From assembly GCA_021325275.1 (NCBI GenBank), contig JAJPHL010000041.1, positions 1 to 64,000 on the forward strand: 64,000 nt of DNA, written 5' to 3'. The DNA is from Terriglobia bacterium. Its GTDB lineage: Bacteria > Acidobacteriota > Terriglobia > JAJPHL01. The notes below the pieces were generated by a model. The model saw only the letters and a program-made list of their open reading frames with translations. It was not told the origin of the DNA and searched no databases. This document shows positions 32,058-39,854 of this stretch, in pieces. A program made the position numbers and the translations under genes. Every line of letters starts with the position of its first letter. The first letter of the stretch is position 1.

Positions 32058-33392
32058 TCAGCCCCGCTTGCGCAGGCTGATACTTCCGTACGTCGTGTTC
32101 AGCTTGACGGTCGCGCCATTCGATCCTACGGTGCCCGTCATCGTTCCGTTGTTATTGTCGTGATGCGTCTCGACGCCGGAAAATTCCGAGTACACTTCAC
32201 CGCTGCGCGCCGAGGCGTCCACTTGAAACTTGCCGGATTGCGGCAGCGACACTTCAATCTTGCCGGACTTGTTTTCCACGTTGATCGCGCCCACGGGCGT
32301 CTTCGACGTTTCCAGTTCCACACCGGCGTCGCGATCGGTGATTTGTACGGGACCGTCGAAATCCACCACGTGGACGTCTTTCGAACTCGTGCGCACCGTG
32401 ACGCCGCCTTCCGGCTCGGTGATCGTCAGCCATCCCGAGGAGAGATCGACTTTGCCGGGCAGCTTGCCCACTTCCAGTTCCGTGCGGTTGCTCGACCAGT
32501 GCAGCGACTTCAGGCTGGCGAACATAATCGATCCCGTGTACTCGCCGCGCACGACGACATCGCCGTCCACATCGCTGATCTGCACGTCGCTGCCGGCGCC
32601 GTCCATCTCCACGCCGCCCTTGATGTGTTCCACCGTCACCGATCCGCGGCGGATATCCAACTTCATCTTGCCGTCAACGTCCTGCACGTCGACGTCGCCG
32701 CGTTCCACGTTCAACGTCACCGCGCCGGCGATGTCGCGCACGCGTACGTCGCCGCGTTTGCCGTCGATGCGCACCGATGCCCCGCGCGGCACGTGAATGT
32801 CGAGATCGGCGTGGACCGAAACGCGCCGCTGCGAGTTGTTGTAGTTCACGCGCACCACGTAATCGGAACCTTCGCGCACAATTTCCACGGGACTCGCGTC
32901 GTCGGCCTGACGCGCGGTGTCGTCGCTCGCGGCATTCACGCGTTTCTCGATGTGCACTTCAATTTGTTTCTCGCTGGTGCCTTCGATGTGCACTTCACCG
33001 GAGGGATTCACCACCACGATGCTCGGTTTGTCGTCGGAAATCTGCTGCACTTGTTCGTGCGAGTAGGTGTAGTCGCGGCCGAAAATTTCGTTCCAGGGAA
33101 TTTCCGGATCGATATTCATGCGCGGACTGTGCGCGATCGCCACGCCGATCAGGCAGAGAAAGATAATCAGAAAAACTTCGCCGCCCGTAACGATGGGCCG
33201 CGGCGGCAGGGAAGGATCGTGCGGCGCGACGGTTTGAATCAGCCGCAGCACGCCGAGCAGGATCAGCAGCACGGGCCAGTATTGGCCGACCAAGTGCCAC
33301 ACGGGAATGTCGGGGCGGAAATTCCGCACCAGGAACAATGTTCCGATGGCCAAAATCACAATCGGGCCGAACAACGATCTACGACGACGCAT
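32058..33392 (-). CDS. DUF4097 toastrack membrane protein (LiaF-like)
   Basis: A 444-residue inner membrane protein. Three hydrophobic segments lie near residues 8-22, 38-56 and 70-88, starting MRRRRSLFGPIVILAIGTLF. A long beta-helical toastrack region follows (about 120-440), built of short repeats such as VRIDGKRGDVRVRDIAG, VERGDVDVQDVDGKM and NVENKSGKIEVSLPQSG. Such domains occur in envelope-stress proteins of the LiaF/DUF4097 type. It is the last of a five-gene minus-strand run starting with an ECF sigma factor and overlaps the gene before it by 14 nt. Confidence 0.83.
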   Translation of the reverse strand: MRRRRSLFGPIVILAIGTLFLVRNFRPDIPVWHLVGQYWPVLLILLGVLRLIQTVAPHDPSLPPRPIVTGGEVFLIIFLCLIGVAIAHSPRMNIDPEIPWNEIFGRDYTYSHEQVQQISDDKPSIVVVNPSGEVHIEGTSEKQIEVHIEKRVNAASDDTARQADDASPVEIVREGSDYVVRVNYNNSQRRVSVHADLDIHVPRGASVRIDGKRGDVRVRDIAGAVTLNVERGDVDVQDVDGKMKLDIRRGSVTVEHIKGGVEMDGAGSDVQISDVDGDVVVRGEYTGSIMFASLKSLHWSSNRTELEVGKLPGKVDLSSGWLTITEPEGGVTVRTSSKDVHVVDFDGPVQITDRDAGVELETSKTPVGAINVENKSGKIEVSLPQSGKFQVDASARSGEVYSEFSGVETHHDNNNGTMTGTVGSNGATVKLNTTYGSISLRKRG

Positions 33393-33789
33393 GGCCCTCT
33401 CCCGATCCGCTTGAAGAAGACGATGGCGGATACACCGGATAACTTGGATAGTCTGTCGCCGGCGGCGGCGGAGGCGCAGCCGGGCTTGCCTGATACCCCG
33501 GAGTGCCGGGTGGCGGCGGAGGATTCTCGCCCATCGCCTGGCGGCGCGCCCAATCTTTGTCCTGCCACGGCGTGGCTTTCCAGTTCTTGTCCCACGGCGG
33601 AACGTTTTGGTAGTAGGCGCTGTCGTCCACGACCATGTGTTCCACCAATCGCACGAGGCCGAAGACGATCAGGACCACGGGCCACGTCTCATGCCAAAAA
33701 CTCCAGCGACCCCAGATGTAGTCGACGGCGAACAGCACGCCGATGGTGATCAGCATGATCGGACCGGCGACGGAACGGCGGCGGCGCAT
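33379..33789 (-). CDS. Small two-segment membrane protein (DUF5668-like) with Pro-rich tail
   Basis: A 136-residue protein with an N-terminal hairpin of two hydrophobic segments (MRRRRSVAGPIMLITIGVLF, then HETWPVVLIVFGLVRLVEHM), close in sequence to the start of the 444-residue neighbour. A hydrophilic Pro/Ser-rich tail follows (ENPPPPPGTPGYQ, SSSSSGSGEG). The paired MRRRRS starts suggest duplication of a LiaF-type anchor. It lies 1 nt after the B-box gene and overlaps the toastrack gene by 14 nt. It is likely a component of the same envelope complex. Confidence 0.78.
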   Translation of the reverse strand: MRRRRSVAGPIMLITIGVLFAVDYIWGRWSFWHETWPVVLIVFGLVRLVEHMVVDDSAYYQNVPPWDKNWKATPWQDKDWARRQAMGENPPPPPGTPGYQASPAAPPPPPATDYPSYPVYPPSSSSSGSGEGHASS

Positions 33790-33790
33790 A

Positions 33791-34495
33791 CTAGATTCCT
33801 CCTTGCGGTCCGCGCGGCGTGTCGTCGCTCAAGCGGCTGATCAGCATGCTGACGCCGAGTCCGATCAGCAAGAGCGGCCACCAACGGAAGATTTGCGAGA
33901 TGCTCAGATAGCCGAGATTGCTGGCCAGAATAATCGCGCCAATGGCGATCAGAAACATCGCCGCGCCGGACCGCGCGCTCGCTCCTGAACGATTCGTCGA
34001 GGCCATGGGCGCAGCCGCGCCGGGCGCGGGGATGCCGGGGGCGCCGAGTCCGGTGCTTCCGTCGGACGAAAAAACGCCCGACCATTCGTCGACCGGCAAA
34101 CCCAGGGCGCGCCGCTTGGCGGTGTGGTGCGCTTCAATCGCCATGTAGAAGAGAAACGCCGGAATCATCAGGCCGACCATCGGCTCCAATTCTCCGTGGC
34201 CCGCCAAGTTGATCAAGAGACCAAAAAGGATGATGTGCACGAATCCCTTGGCGAACTGTCCGTTGTAAATCGCGCCGACGCCGGGAATGAATCCAAGACC
34301 GAACGCCAAGCCTGGGATCGGTCCGGTCGGCGGTCCCATCGTCACGCCGGGTGCCGGTGCGCTCATTTCGCGCGCCAGGCAGTTTTCGCAGTAGACCGTG
34401 CCTTGGTGCTCGCGTTTGCAGTCGTCGCACATGGCGCGCCCGCAAATGCGGCAGAAGGAGGTGGCCTCCGCGGATGGATGTGTTACGCAAGTCAT
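33791..34495 (-). CDS. B-box zinc finger and LiaF-like membrane protein
   Basis: A 234-residue protein. The N-terminal zinc-binding region (about 1-42) is CVTHPSAEATSFCRICGRAM, then CDDCKREHQGTVYCENC, a B-box-like Cys/His arrangement. After a Pro/Gly linker come hydrophobic segments (about 62-85, 95-125, 165-215), with LIAIGAIILASNLGYLS and RWWPLLLIGLGVSMLIS recalling the repeated anchors of the two genes that follow. It is the third gene of the sigma-factor run, separated from the anti-sigma gene by a hairpin. Confidence 0.8.
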   Translation of the reverse strand: MTCVTHPSAEATSFCRICGRAMCDDCKREHQGTVYCENCLAREMSAPAPGVTMGPPTGPIPGLAFGLGFIPGVGAIYNGQFAKGFVHIILFGLLINLAGHGELEPMVGLMIPAFLFYMAIEAHHTAKRRALGLPVDEWSGVFSSDGSTGLGAPGIPAPGAAAPMASTNRSGASARSGAAMFLIAIGAIILASNLGYLSISQIFRWWPLLLIGLGVSMLISRLSDDTPRGPQGGI

Positions 34496-34520
34496 AAGCT
34501 AGATCCTCAAATCAAAGTAC

Positions 34521-34580
34521 AGTGCTGAGTGCTGAGTCCTGAGTGCTGAGTCCTGAGCGTTCTACTCAGCACTCAGCACT
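34521..34580. repeat. Hairpin of GTGCTGAGTCCTGA words, second copy
   Basis: AGTGCTGAGTGCTGAGTCCT and a further GAGTGCTGAG face CTCAGCACTCAGCACT. Same family as 11834-11935. It lies between the anti-sigma gene and the B-box gene and may divide the run into two expression levels. Confidence 0.85.
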
Positions 34581-34594
34581 CCCGGACTTCTGCA

Positions 34595-35293
34595 TCACAA
34601 TACGGTCGCCGTGGTCTTCAACGGCCGACTCCAACGATAGTCTTTGGTCTGCGGCGGATTCTGATTCTGCGGCGCGCTCTTTTGCTTCGAATCAGGCTGC
34701 GATTTCTTGGTGTCGTCTGGCTTCGGTTGCGGCGCAGCCGTATCGCTGGAATCGTTCTGCCACATCTGCAATTGCGTTTGAATCTCGTAGACCACGCGGA
34801 GATTCTCGTAATACTTGGTCACGTTGGCACCGGCCAGCGCGACGCGGCGCGTCACGTTGGTCTTGAGATTGCCCGGCTGCAAGTCCGACAACTCCAGGCT
34901 CCGCACGTCGAAGCCCGCGGCGCTCAACACCATCGACACCGACATCACTGTCATCGCCATGCCCAACGCAAAACGCGGCTCGAGGACCGATCGTACCACC
35001 GGCGACACCGCATGATCCCACCAGCCCATGAAACGATGGCGCCAGGCCGGCACGCCCGCCGGCGCTTGTCCCGTGGTTTGGTCGAGGATGCGCGAGATCA
35101 ACTCGACGGGAACGTCCACTGCGCCGGCCTCCTGCGCGTAGCGCATCGCCAGCCGCATGTCGGCGATCAATGTTGCGCAATTCGTGCAGCCGTTCACATG
35201 CAATTCCAACTCGGCTTCCTCGGTCACGGAGAGCAATCCGTCGAGATAGTCGCACAACAACGGTTCTACCTGATTGCAGAAGATCGCTTTCAT
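34595..35293 (-). CDS. Zinc-binding anti-sigma factor (zf-HC2)
   Basis: A 232-residue membrane anti-sigma factor. The N-terminal ZAS domain has Cys at position 6 and the His-x3-Cys-x2-Cys motif in LELHVNGCTNCATLI. A probable membrane segment lies near residues 100-120 (LGMAMTVMSVSMVLSAAGF). A periplasmic region with a Gln/Lys/Pro-rich end follows (QPKPDDTKKSQPDSKQ). It should hold the adjacent ECF sigma factor inactive until an envelope signal arrives. ATG 35293 overlaps the sigma stop in ATGA, which also shows that the longer open frame is not real. Confidence 0.9.
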   Translation of the reverse strand: MKAIFCNQVEPLLCDYLDGLLSVTEEAELELHVNGCTNCATLIADMRLAMRYAQEAGAVDVPVELISRILDQTTGQAPAGVPAWRHRFMGWWDHAVSPVVRSVLEPRFALGMAMTVMSVSMVLSAAGFDVRSLELSDLQPGNLKTNVTRRVALAGANVTKYYENLRVVYEIQTQLQMWQNDSSDTAAPQPKPDDTKKSQPDSKQKSAPQNQNPPQTKDYRWSRPLKTTATVL

Positions 35294-35982
35294 ATGCCTG
35301 CCTCTCTGCCACTCCCGGACGATGCGGCCCTGCGCCGCAGGATCTGTCCGAGCGCGGCCCGGCCGCGATTGATTCTCGATTTCACGGTGCCTTCCGGCAC
35401 TCCCAAAACAATGCTGATCTCTCGATACTCCAATTCCTGCATGTCGCGCAAGATCACCGCTTCGCGCAAATCCGGCGACAGGCGCGTAATCGCGGCCTGG
35501 ATCGCCTCGCGTCCCTCTTGCTCGATCATCACCACGTCGGGACGCGTGAAGGTGACGTTGGTTTCGGCAATCTCGGCGGTGTCCTCGTCGTCGACAGAAA
35601 CGTCCGCGCGTTCTTTTTTGTGTTTCCGATAGTGATCGATCAGCAGATTGCGCGTCAAACTGGTGAGCCACGTAGTAAAGCTGCCTTGCGATCCTTGGAA
35701 ACTGCCCAGCGTTTTGTAGACGCGCAGGAACACATCCTGCGTCAGGTCGTCGGCCTCCTGCGTCCGGCCCGTGAACCGGTAGCAGAGATTGTAAATCCGC
35801 CGAGTATGGGTCCGAACCAACTCGGCCCAGGCTGCCTGATCGCCGGTCAAGCATCGCTCAACCAGGATGGTATCGGGTTCCAAGCCCCTCCCCGTCTCTT
35901 TCCGGCGCGTCGACTTCTCCCAGGGCGCCGAAACGGCCGGTGCTTTTCCCAGGGTCATTGCTGCGGCTGCCATACACCACAT
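35290..35982 (-). CDS. ECF-type RNA polymerase sigma factor
   Basis: An RNA polymerase sigma-70 family ECF sigma factor, up to 230 residues. Region 2 is RIYNLCYRFTGRTQEADDLT with QDVFLRVYKTLGSFQG and FTTWLTSLTRNLLIDHYRK. Region 4 is LREAVILRDMQELEYREISI followed by VLGVPEGTVKSRINRGR. The acidic linker between them is long. The start is uncertain: ATG 35982, 35973 or 35958, with 35958 the most natural. It is coupled by ATGA to the zinc anti-sigma gene. The three membrane genes downstream are the likely first targets. Confidence 0.92.
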   Translation of the reverse strand: MWCMAAAAMTLGKAPAVSAPWEKSTRRKETGRGLEPDTILVERCLTGDQAAWAELVRTHTRRIYNLCYRFTGRTQEADDLTQDVFLRVYKTLGSFQGSQGSFTTWLTSLTRNLLIDHYRKHKKERADVSVDDEDTAEIAETNVTFTRPDVVMIEQEGREAIQAAITRLSPDLREAVILRDMQELEYREISIVLGVPEGTVKSRINRGRAALGQILRRRAASSGSGREAGI

Positions 35983-36147
35983 GAAACGAGTCGCCGCGCC
36001 GAAAAGTTCAATCTTTTCGGTAGGACAGGCGCCGTCGCCCGTCGCGCCCAGACGGCGGTTATATTATCATTGCGACGGCGTGGACTGGCCGGCTGGACCG
36101 TGGCGTTCACATCTGCGACAGGCGAGGGCGCGGGTCGTATATACTGC

Positions 36148-36168
36148 GACAGGCGAGGACGCCTGTCC
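36148..36168. repeat. Short palindrome GACAGGCG-AGGA-CGCCTGTC
   Basis: A 21-nt near-perfect palindrome just before the 36177 gene. Relatives are at 39814-39835 and 56841-56864. It lies downstream of a TATATACT sequence near 36137-36145 that could be the promoter. Confidence 0.75.
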
Positions 36169-36176
36169 TGCCGAAA

Positions 36177-37277
36177 ATGAAACGCCCCGTTCGTGTGATT
36201 ACAACCGGTTTGGTGGTGGCAGCCTTCATCGGCTACGCCGCCTGGACCGTGATGCACAACCCTGCGTGGCGTAACTTCGACTATCGCAAGCTCTTCCAGA
36301 CCATCGAACAGATTCGCGTGCCGGAAATGCTCGGCGCGGCCCTGCTCATGTACATGACCTACTTTTTGCGGGCCTGCCGGTGGTACGAGTTCCTTCTTCC
36401 CGTGAAAGCCACTGATATTCGCCGTAACTTCGTCGCGATGGTCATGGGATTCGGCGCGGTGGCGGTCCTGGGACGCCCCGGAGAGTTGGTCCGGCCCTAC
36501 TTAGTGGCGCGCCAGGAAGACATGCCGGTGTCGAGCCAGATGGCGGTGTGGGTCCTGGAGCGATTTTGCGATACGGTGGCGATGGTCCTAGTCGTGGCGG
36601 GCGGATTTCTTCTCGGCGGATCAGGCGAGGAGGAGCCGGGCACGCCGGTGGCGCCGCTTCTCGTTGGAATGCGTCGGGCCGGAATCACCCTGCTGATCGC
36701 GACGGTGATCGGCACAGTGCTGTTGATCATTTACGAAGAGCGCTTGCGCGCGGGCAAACCGCTACGTCTCGGGTTTTTGCCACACGGTTGGGCGGACCGG
36801 GTACGCGATGCCATGGCCAGCTTCGCCCGCGGATTGGCGGCGCTGCGCAGCGCGCGCGCGATCTCGCTCGGCGCGGTCTACTCGATCGCGATTTGGGTGA
36901 TGATCGCCGCGGCATTCTGGATGGTCCTGCAAGCCTTTGGACCGCCGCTCGACGATCTGAACTTTGCATCGTGCATGTTGGTGATGGGTTTTGCGATCGC
37001 CGGATCGGTTGTGCAGGCCCCCGGCGTCGGCGGGGGATCGCAGGTGCTGGCGATTCTGGCGCTCACCGAAATCTACGGCGTGCCTCCGGAAATCGCCACG
37101 ACGGCCGGCATTGTCCTGTGGGCCCTCGCGTTCATGTCGGTGATCCCCTTGGCGTTTGGGGTGGGATTGTCGAAGGGAATCACTCTGCGAAGCCTGCGGA
37201 TGATCACGAAGGAGCAGGGCGGAACGGCGTCGGGGTTTTGGAGGAAGCAGGACCTTTTGGAGCGAGGAAAGCGGTAG
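36177..37277 (+). CDS. Lysylphosphatidylglycerol synthase TM-domain/UPF0104 flippase-like protein
   Basis: A 366-residue integral membrane protein with about eight hydrophobic segments. Family features are YFLRACRWYEFLLPVKA, VMGFGAVAVLGRPGELVRPY and WVLERFCDTVAMVLVVAGG, with the Gly-Arg-Pro-Gly-Glu loop typical of the UPF0104/AglD/MprF-TM group. Such proteins are thought to flip or assist transfer of lipid-linked molecules across the inner membrane; the cargo is unknown. It is transcribed divergently from the ECF sigma operon with a 195-nt spacer. No synthase domain is attached. Confidence 0.87.
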   Translation: MKRPVRVITTGLVVAAFIGYAAWTVMHNPAWRNFDYRKLFQTIEQIRVPEMLGAALLMYMTYFLRACRWYEFLLPVKATDIRRNFVAMVMGFGAVAVLGRPGELVRPYLVARQEDMPVSSQMAVWVLERFCDTVAMVLVVAGGFLLGGSGEEEPGTPVAPLLVGMRRAGITLLIATVIGTVLLIIYEERLRAGKPLRLGFLPHGWADRVRDAMASFARGLAALRSARAISLGAVYSIAIWVMIAAAFWMVLQAFGPPLDDLNFASCMLVMGFAIAGSVVQAPGVGGGSQVLAILALTEIYGVPPEIATTAGIVLWALAFMSVIPLAFGVGLSKGITLRSLRMITKEQGGTASGFWRKQDLLERGKR

Positions 37278-37286
37278 GGCGGAAGA

Positions 37287-37409
37287 CGAAATCAAAAATC
37301 AAAAATCAAAAGGCAAAAATCAAAAATGGCTCAGCGGACGCGATCGGGCGCACGAAGGCTCGGTCCTTCATTTTTGATTTTTGATTTTTGCCTTTTGATT
37401 TTTGATTTC
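37287..37409. repeat. A/T-rich hairpin of AAATCAAAA words
   Basis: GAAATCAAAAATCAAAAATC with AAAAGGCAAAAATC is mirrored by TTTTTGATTTTTGATTTTTG with CCTTTTGATTTTTGATTTC around a 40-nt GC-rich loop. In a GC-rich genome this A/T stem stands out. It follows the flippase gene and could serve as a terminator. Confidence 0.88.
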
Positions 37410-37709
37410 GAAGGGGTTTTAGGGGGGCGGCTTTCTGGGATCTCACGAATCCCGCGCGGATCGATGCCTCCGTACCGAGCCTGCCAGCCATTTCAGTTGC
37501 GATGACCGAGCAAAGCCGCCAATACCCTACATGCAACGCCGCATGCATAGCGTCACATTGCTCTATTCAGCCACAGGGCGTTTCGGGAATGAAGCTCTCT
37601 TAAGGCTATTACCCGGTATCTTTTGGCCGTACGGGGCCCACCTTTGGTACGACGTTGTTGCCTGAGCCGTAACGCTGTAATAACATGTTTTACCTAATGG
37701 ACTTGGCTT
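37410..37709. other. 300-nt spacer without a recognisable gene
   Basis: No ORF with credible coding character was seen on either strand. The segment is less GC-rich than its surroundings, especially 37600-37700. It probably holds the promoter and leader of the histidine kinase gene. No riboswitch could be matched with confidence. Confidence 0.5.
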
Positions 37710-39152
37710 ATGGATTTTAGCTGGAGTAGCGCCGTTGCCACGTGGTACGCACCGGAAAACCGGCGTCGCGCGTTGTACTTGGGACTGCTGGCGGGCCTGG
37801 CGATCGCCTTGGTCAACATGCAGGTTCGCAAGCCGTATCCGTTCGGCGCACTCTACTTCGTGCCGATTCTGATCATGGCGGCGTCGCTGGAACTCTGGCA
37901 ACTCTTCGCCGTCGCTGCGACGTTCACGTTCGTGCGTGAGTACTTTCAGGCCCCGGCGGCGCAAGGCGCGGCGTTCCAGGAACACTTCCAGATTGCCGCC
38001 CGCGTGACCACCTACATGGTGGGATACGTCACCACCGGTTTGCTGATCCGCGTGACGGTACAGAGCCGCCAGGCGGTGATTGAACACTTGCATCGCATGC
38101 AGGAGCAGGTGGAACTGCGCCACGACGCCGAGGAACAACTGCGCGTGCTGGTGGAAAGCAGTCCCGCGGCGATCTTGATCGCCGACAGCCGTGGCCGGGT
38201 GCTCGACTGCAATCGCGCCGCCGATCACTTGTTCCAAGCCGATCCGCCGGGCATCAAGGGACGTTTCATCGGCGACTATCTGCCGGTGTTGGGATCGATG
38301 CCCAAGGGCGCCTCGCATCATCAGCCGTTTCGCACCAAGATCTCCTCGCGCGCGCGGCGCGCCGGGGGCGAGGTTTTTCCGGCCGACATTTGGTTGTCGA
38401 GCTACGAAACGCATTCCGGCGACCGTCTTGCCGCGATCGTCCTGGACGCGTCGGAAGAATTGCGCGAGCGCGAAGAAGAAGGCTTGCACCGTTTGCTCTC
38501 GCAATCGCACATCGTGGCCGGCGCGGTTTGGCATGAAGTGCGCAATTTGTGCGCGGCCATCGCGGTGGTGCACCTGAATCTGCAACGCGAAGGCGCGCTG
38601 TCGCAGAGTCCCGATTTTCAGGCGCTCGGAAATCTGGTCGGTGGATTGAAGAATCTGGCCTCCGGCGAATTGCGTCCCCGCCGCGACACCACCGCCGAGG
38701 AAGTTTCGTTGCAGGAAGTGCTCGAGGATATGCGCATCGTGGTGAGTGGACAATTCGCCGAGGCCGGCGCGGAGATCCACATGGATATCGAGGACCATCT
38801 GCCGAACGTGATGGCGGAGCGCTATGGATTGTTGCAAGTATTCCTCAATCTCGCGCAAAACAGCCTGCGGGCGATGCGCGATTCGCCGGAGCGCATCGTC
38901 ACGGTGGAAGCCCACTCGGAGGGCGACCGCGTTATGATACGCTTTCGAGATACGGGTCGCGGAATCGCGAACGCCAAGAATTTGTTTACACCTTTCCAGA
39001 GCGGCGCGGAAGTCACGGGACTTGGTCTCTATGTTTCCCGCGCGATTCTGCGCGATTTCCTCGGCGAAATGACCCACGAACCCCAGCCGCGCGGCTGCTG
39101 TTTCGTCGTGACGTTGTCGGCGGTGGGAGTTCCGCAGGAGGTTCAAGTATGA
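37710..39152 (+). CDS. PAS-domain membrane sensor histidine kinase
   Basis: A 480-residue kinase. Three or four hydrophobic segments at residues about 20-120 resemble an MASE/DUF4118-like anchor. A coiled linker and a PAS domain (about 145-260, LVESSPAAILIADSRGRVLD) follow. The H-box is VAGAVWHEVRNLCAAIAVVH, the N-box LLQVFLNLAQNSLRAM, and G-boxes are FRDTGRGIANAKN and GLGLYVSRAILRDF. It autophosphorylates on the His of WHEVRN and passes phosphate to the adjacent LuxR regulator, whose start overlaps by ATGA. The signal is unknown. Confidence 0.92.
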   Translation: MDFSWSSAVATWYAPENRRRALYLGLLAGLAIALVNMQVRKPYPFGALYFVPILIMAASLELWQLFAVAATFTFVREYFQAPAAQGAAFQEHFQIAARVTTYMVGYVTTGLLIRVTVQSRQAVIEHLHRMQEQVELRHDAEEQLRVLVESSPAAILIADSRGRVLDCNRAADHLFQADPPGIKGRFIGDYLPVLGSMPKGASHHQPFRTKISSRARRAGGEVFPADIWLSSYETHSGDRLAAIVLDASEELREREEEGLHRLLSQSHIVAGAVWHEVRNLCAAIAVVHLNLQREGALSQSPDFQALGNLVGGLKNLASGELRPRRDTTAEEVSLQEVLEDMRIVVSGQFAEAGAEIHMDIEDHLPNVMAERYGLLQVFLNLAQNSLRAMRDSPERIVTVEAHSEGDRVMIRFRDTGRGIANAKNLFTPFQSGAEVTGLGLYVSRAILRDFLGEMTHEPQPRGCCFVVTLSAVGVPQEVQV

Positions 39153-39814
39153 AGGCGGCCGAAACGGCGCCATCGAAGGCCGCGACGCGCATTCTGCTGG
39201 TCGACGATCACGCCTTGTTCCGCGAAAGTTTGGTGCGGCTGCTGGAAGCCGATTCCACACTCGAAGTGGTGGGGCACTGCGCCACCATCGAGGAAGCGTT
39301 CGCGATTATCGGCAAGTCCCCGCCCAACCTGATCCTGTTGGACTACGATCTGGGCGGACAAAAAGCTCCCGCGATGTTGCGCCGTCTGCAAGATTCCGGT
39401 TACGCGGGAAAAGTATTGATCCTCACCGCCGGCGTCAGCGATCAGGAAGCGCGCGAGTTGCTGGCCCTGGGAGCGGCGGGCATCTTTGTGAAGCACGATC
39501 CGCCGGAAATGCTTTCGCGCTGCGTGGAAAAAGTGATGGCCGGAGAAATCTGGTTGAATCAGGGCCATCTGCGCGCGCTGATCCAATCGCCGCCGTCGCA
39601 GCAGGAAGTGCGCATCCGCAAACTTACCGAGCGTGAACGCGAAGTGCTCCGCGGATTGCTGGAAGGGCTCTCGAACAAAGAGATCGGCTCGCGTCTGGGC
39701 GTGTCGGAAAGCACCGTGAAGTCGGCGATGCAGCAGCTTTTCCAGAAACTCGGCGTGCGCACGCGCAGCCAGTTGGTCCGCGTGACTCTGGAACAGTACA
39801 TGGATCAGTTGTAG
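39149..39814 (+). CDS. NarL/LuxR-type response regulator
   Basis: A 221-residue transcription regulator. The receiver domain (about 14-130) has the acidic pair in ILLVDDHALFRESL, the phospho-acceptor Asp in LILLDYDLGG and Lys in GIFVKHDPPEM. The C-terminal LuxR helix-turn-helix (about 155-215) reads KLTEREREVLRGLLEG, SNKEIGSRLGVSESTVKSAM. It is coupled by ATGA to the kinase gene, which fixes ATG 39149. Targets are unknown; the sugar isomerase and ribulokinase genes follow on the same strand after a 22-bp palindrome. Confidence 0.93.
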   Translation: MKAAETAPSKAATRILLVDDHALFRESLVRLLEADSTLEVVGHCATIEEAFAIIGKSPPNLILLDYDLGGQKAPAMLRRLQDSGYAGKVLILTAGVSDQEARELLALGAAGIFVKHDPPEMLSRCVEKVMAGEIWLNQGHLRALIQSPPSQQEVRIRKLTEREREVLRGLLEGLSNKEIGSRLGVSESTVKSAMQQLFQKLGVRTRSQLVRVTLEQYMDQL

Positions 39815-39835
39815 GACAGGCGTCCTCGCCTGTCC
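39814..39835. repeat. Short palindrome GGACAGGCG-TCCT-CGCCTGTCC
   Basis: A 22-nt inverted repeat starting inside the response regulator stop region. Same family as 36148 and 56841. Possible terminator stem, but no U-run is strong. Confidence 0.75.
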
Positions 39836-39854
39836 CTTTCTCAAAAAAACCAAT

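Noticed and set aside
32049-33749. Plus-strand 566-codon frame rich in His and Val
   Set aside because: It is antisense to the toastrack gene and reflects its repetitive codon pattern.
35294-35854. N-terminal extension of the anti-sigma factor
   Set aside because: It overlaps the sigma factor in a different frame; the zinc domain begins at ATG 35293 with ATGA coupling.
37570-37700. c-di-GMP (GEMM) riboswitch before the histidine kinase, suggested by CCACAGGGCG
   Set aside because: Only the short CACAGGGC word matches; the second conserved segment and the tetraloop-receptor pairing are missing.
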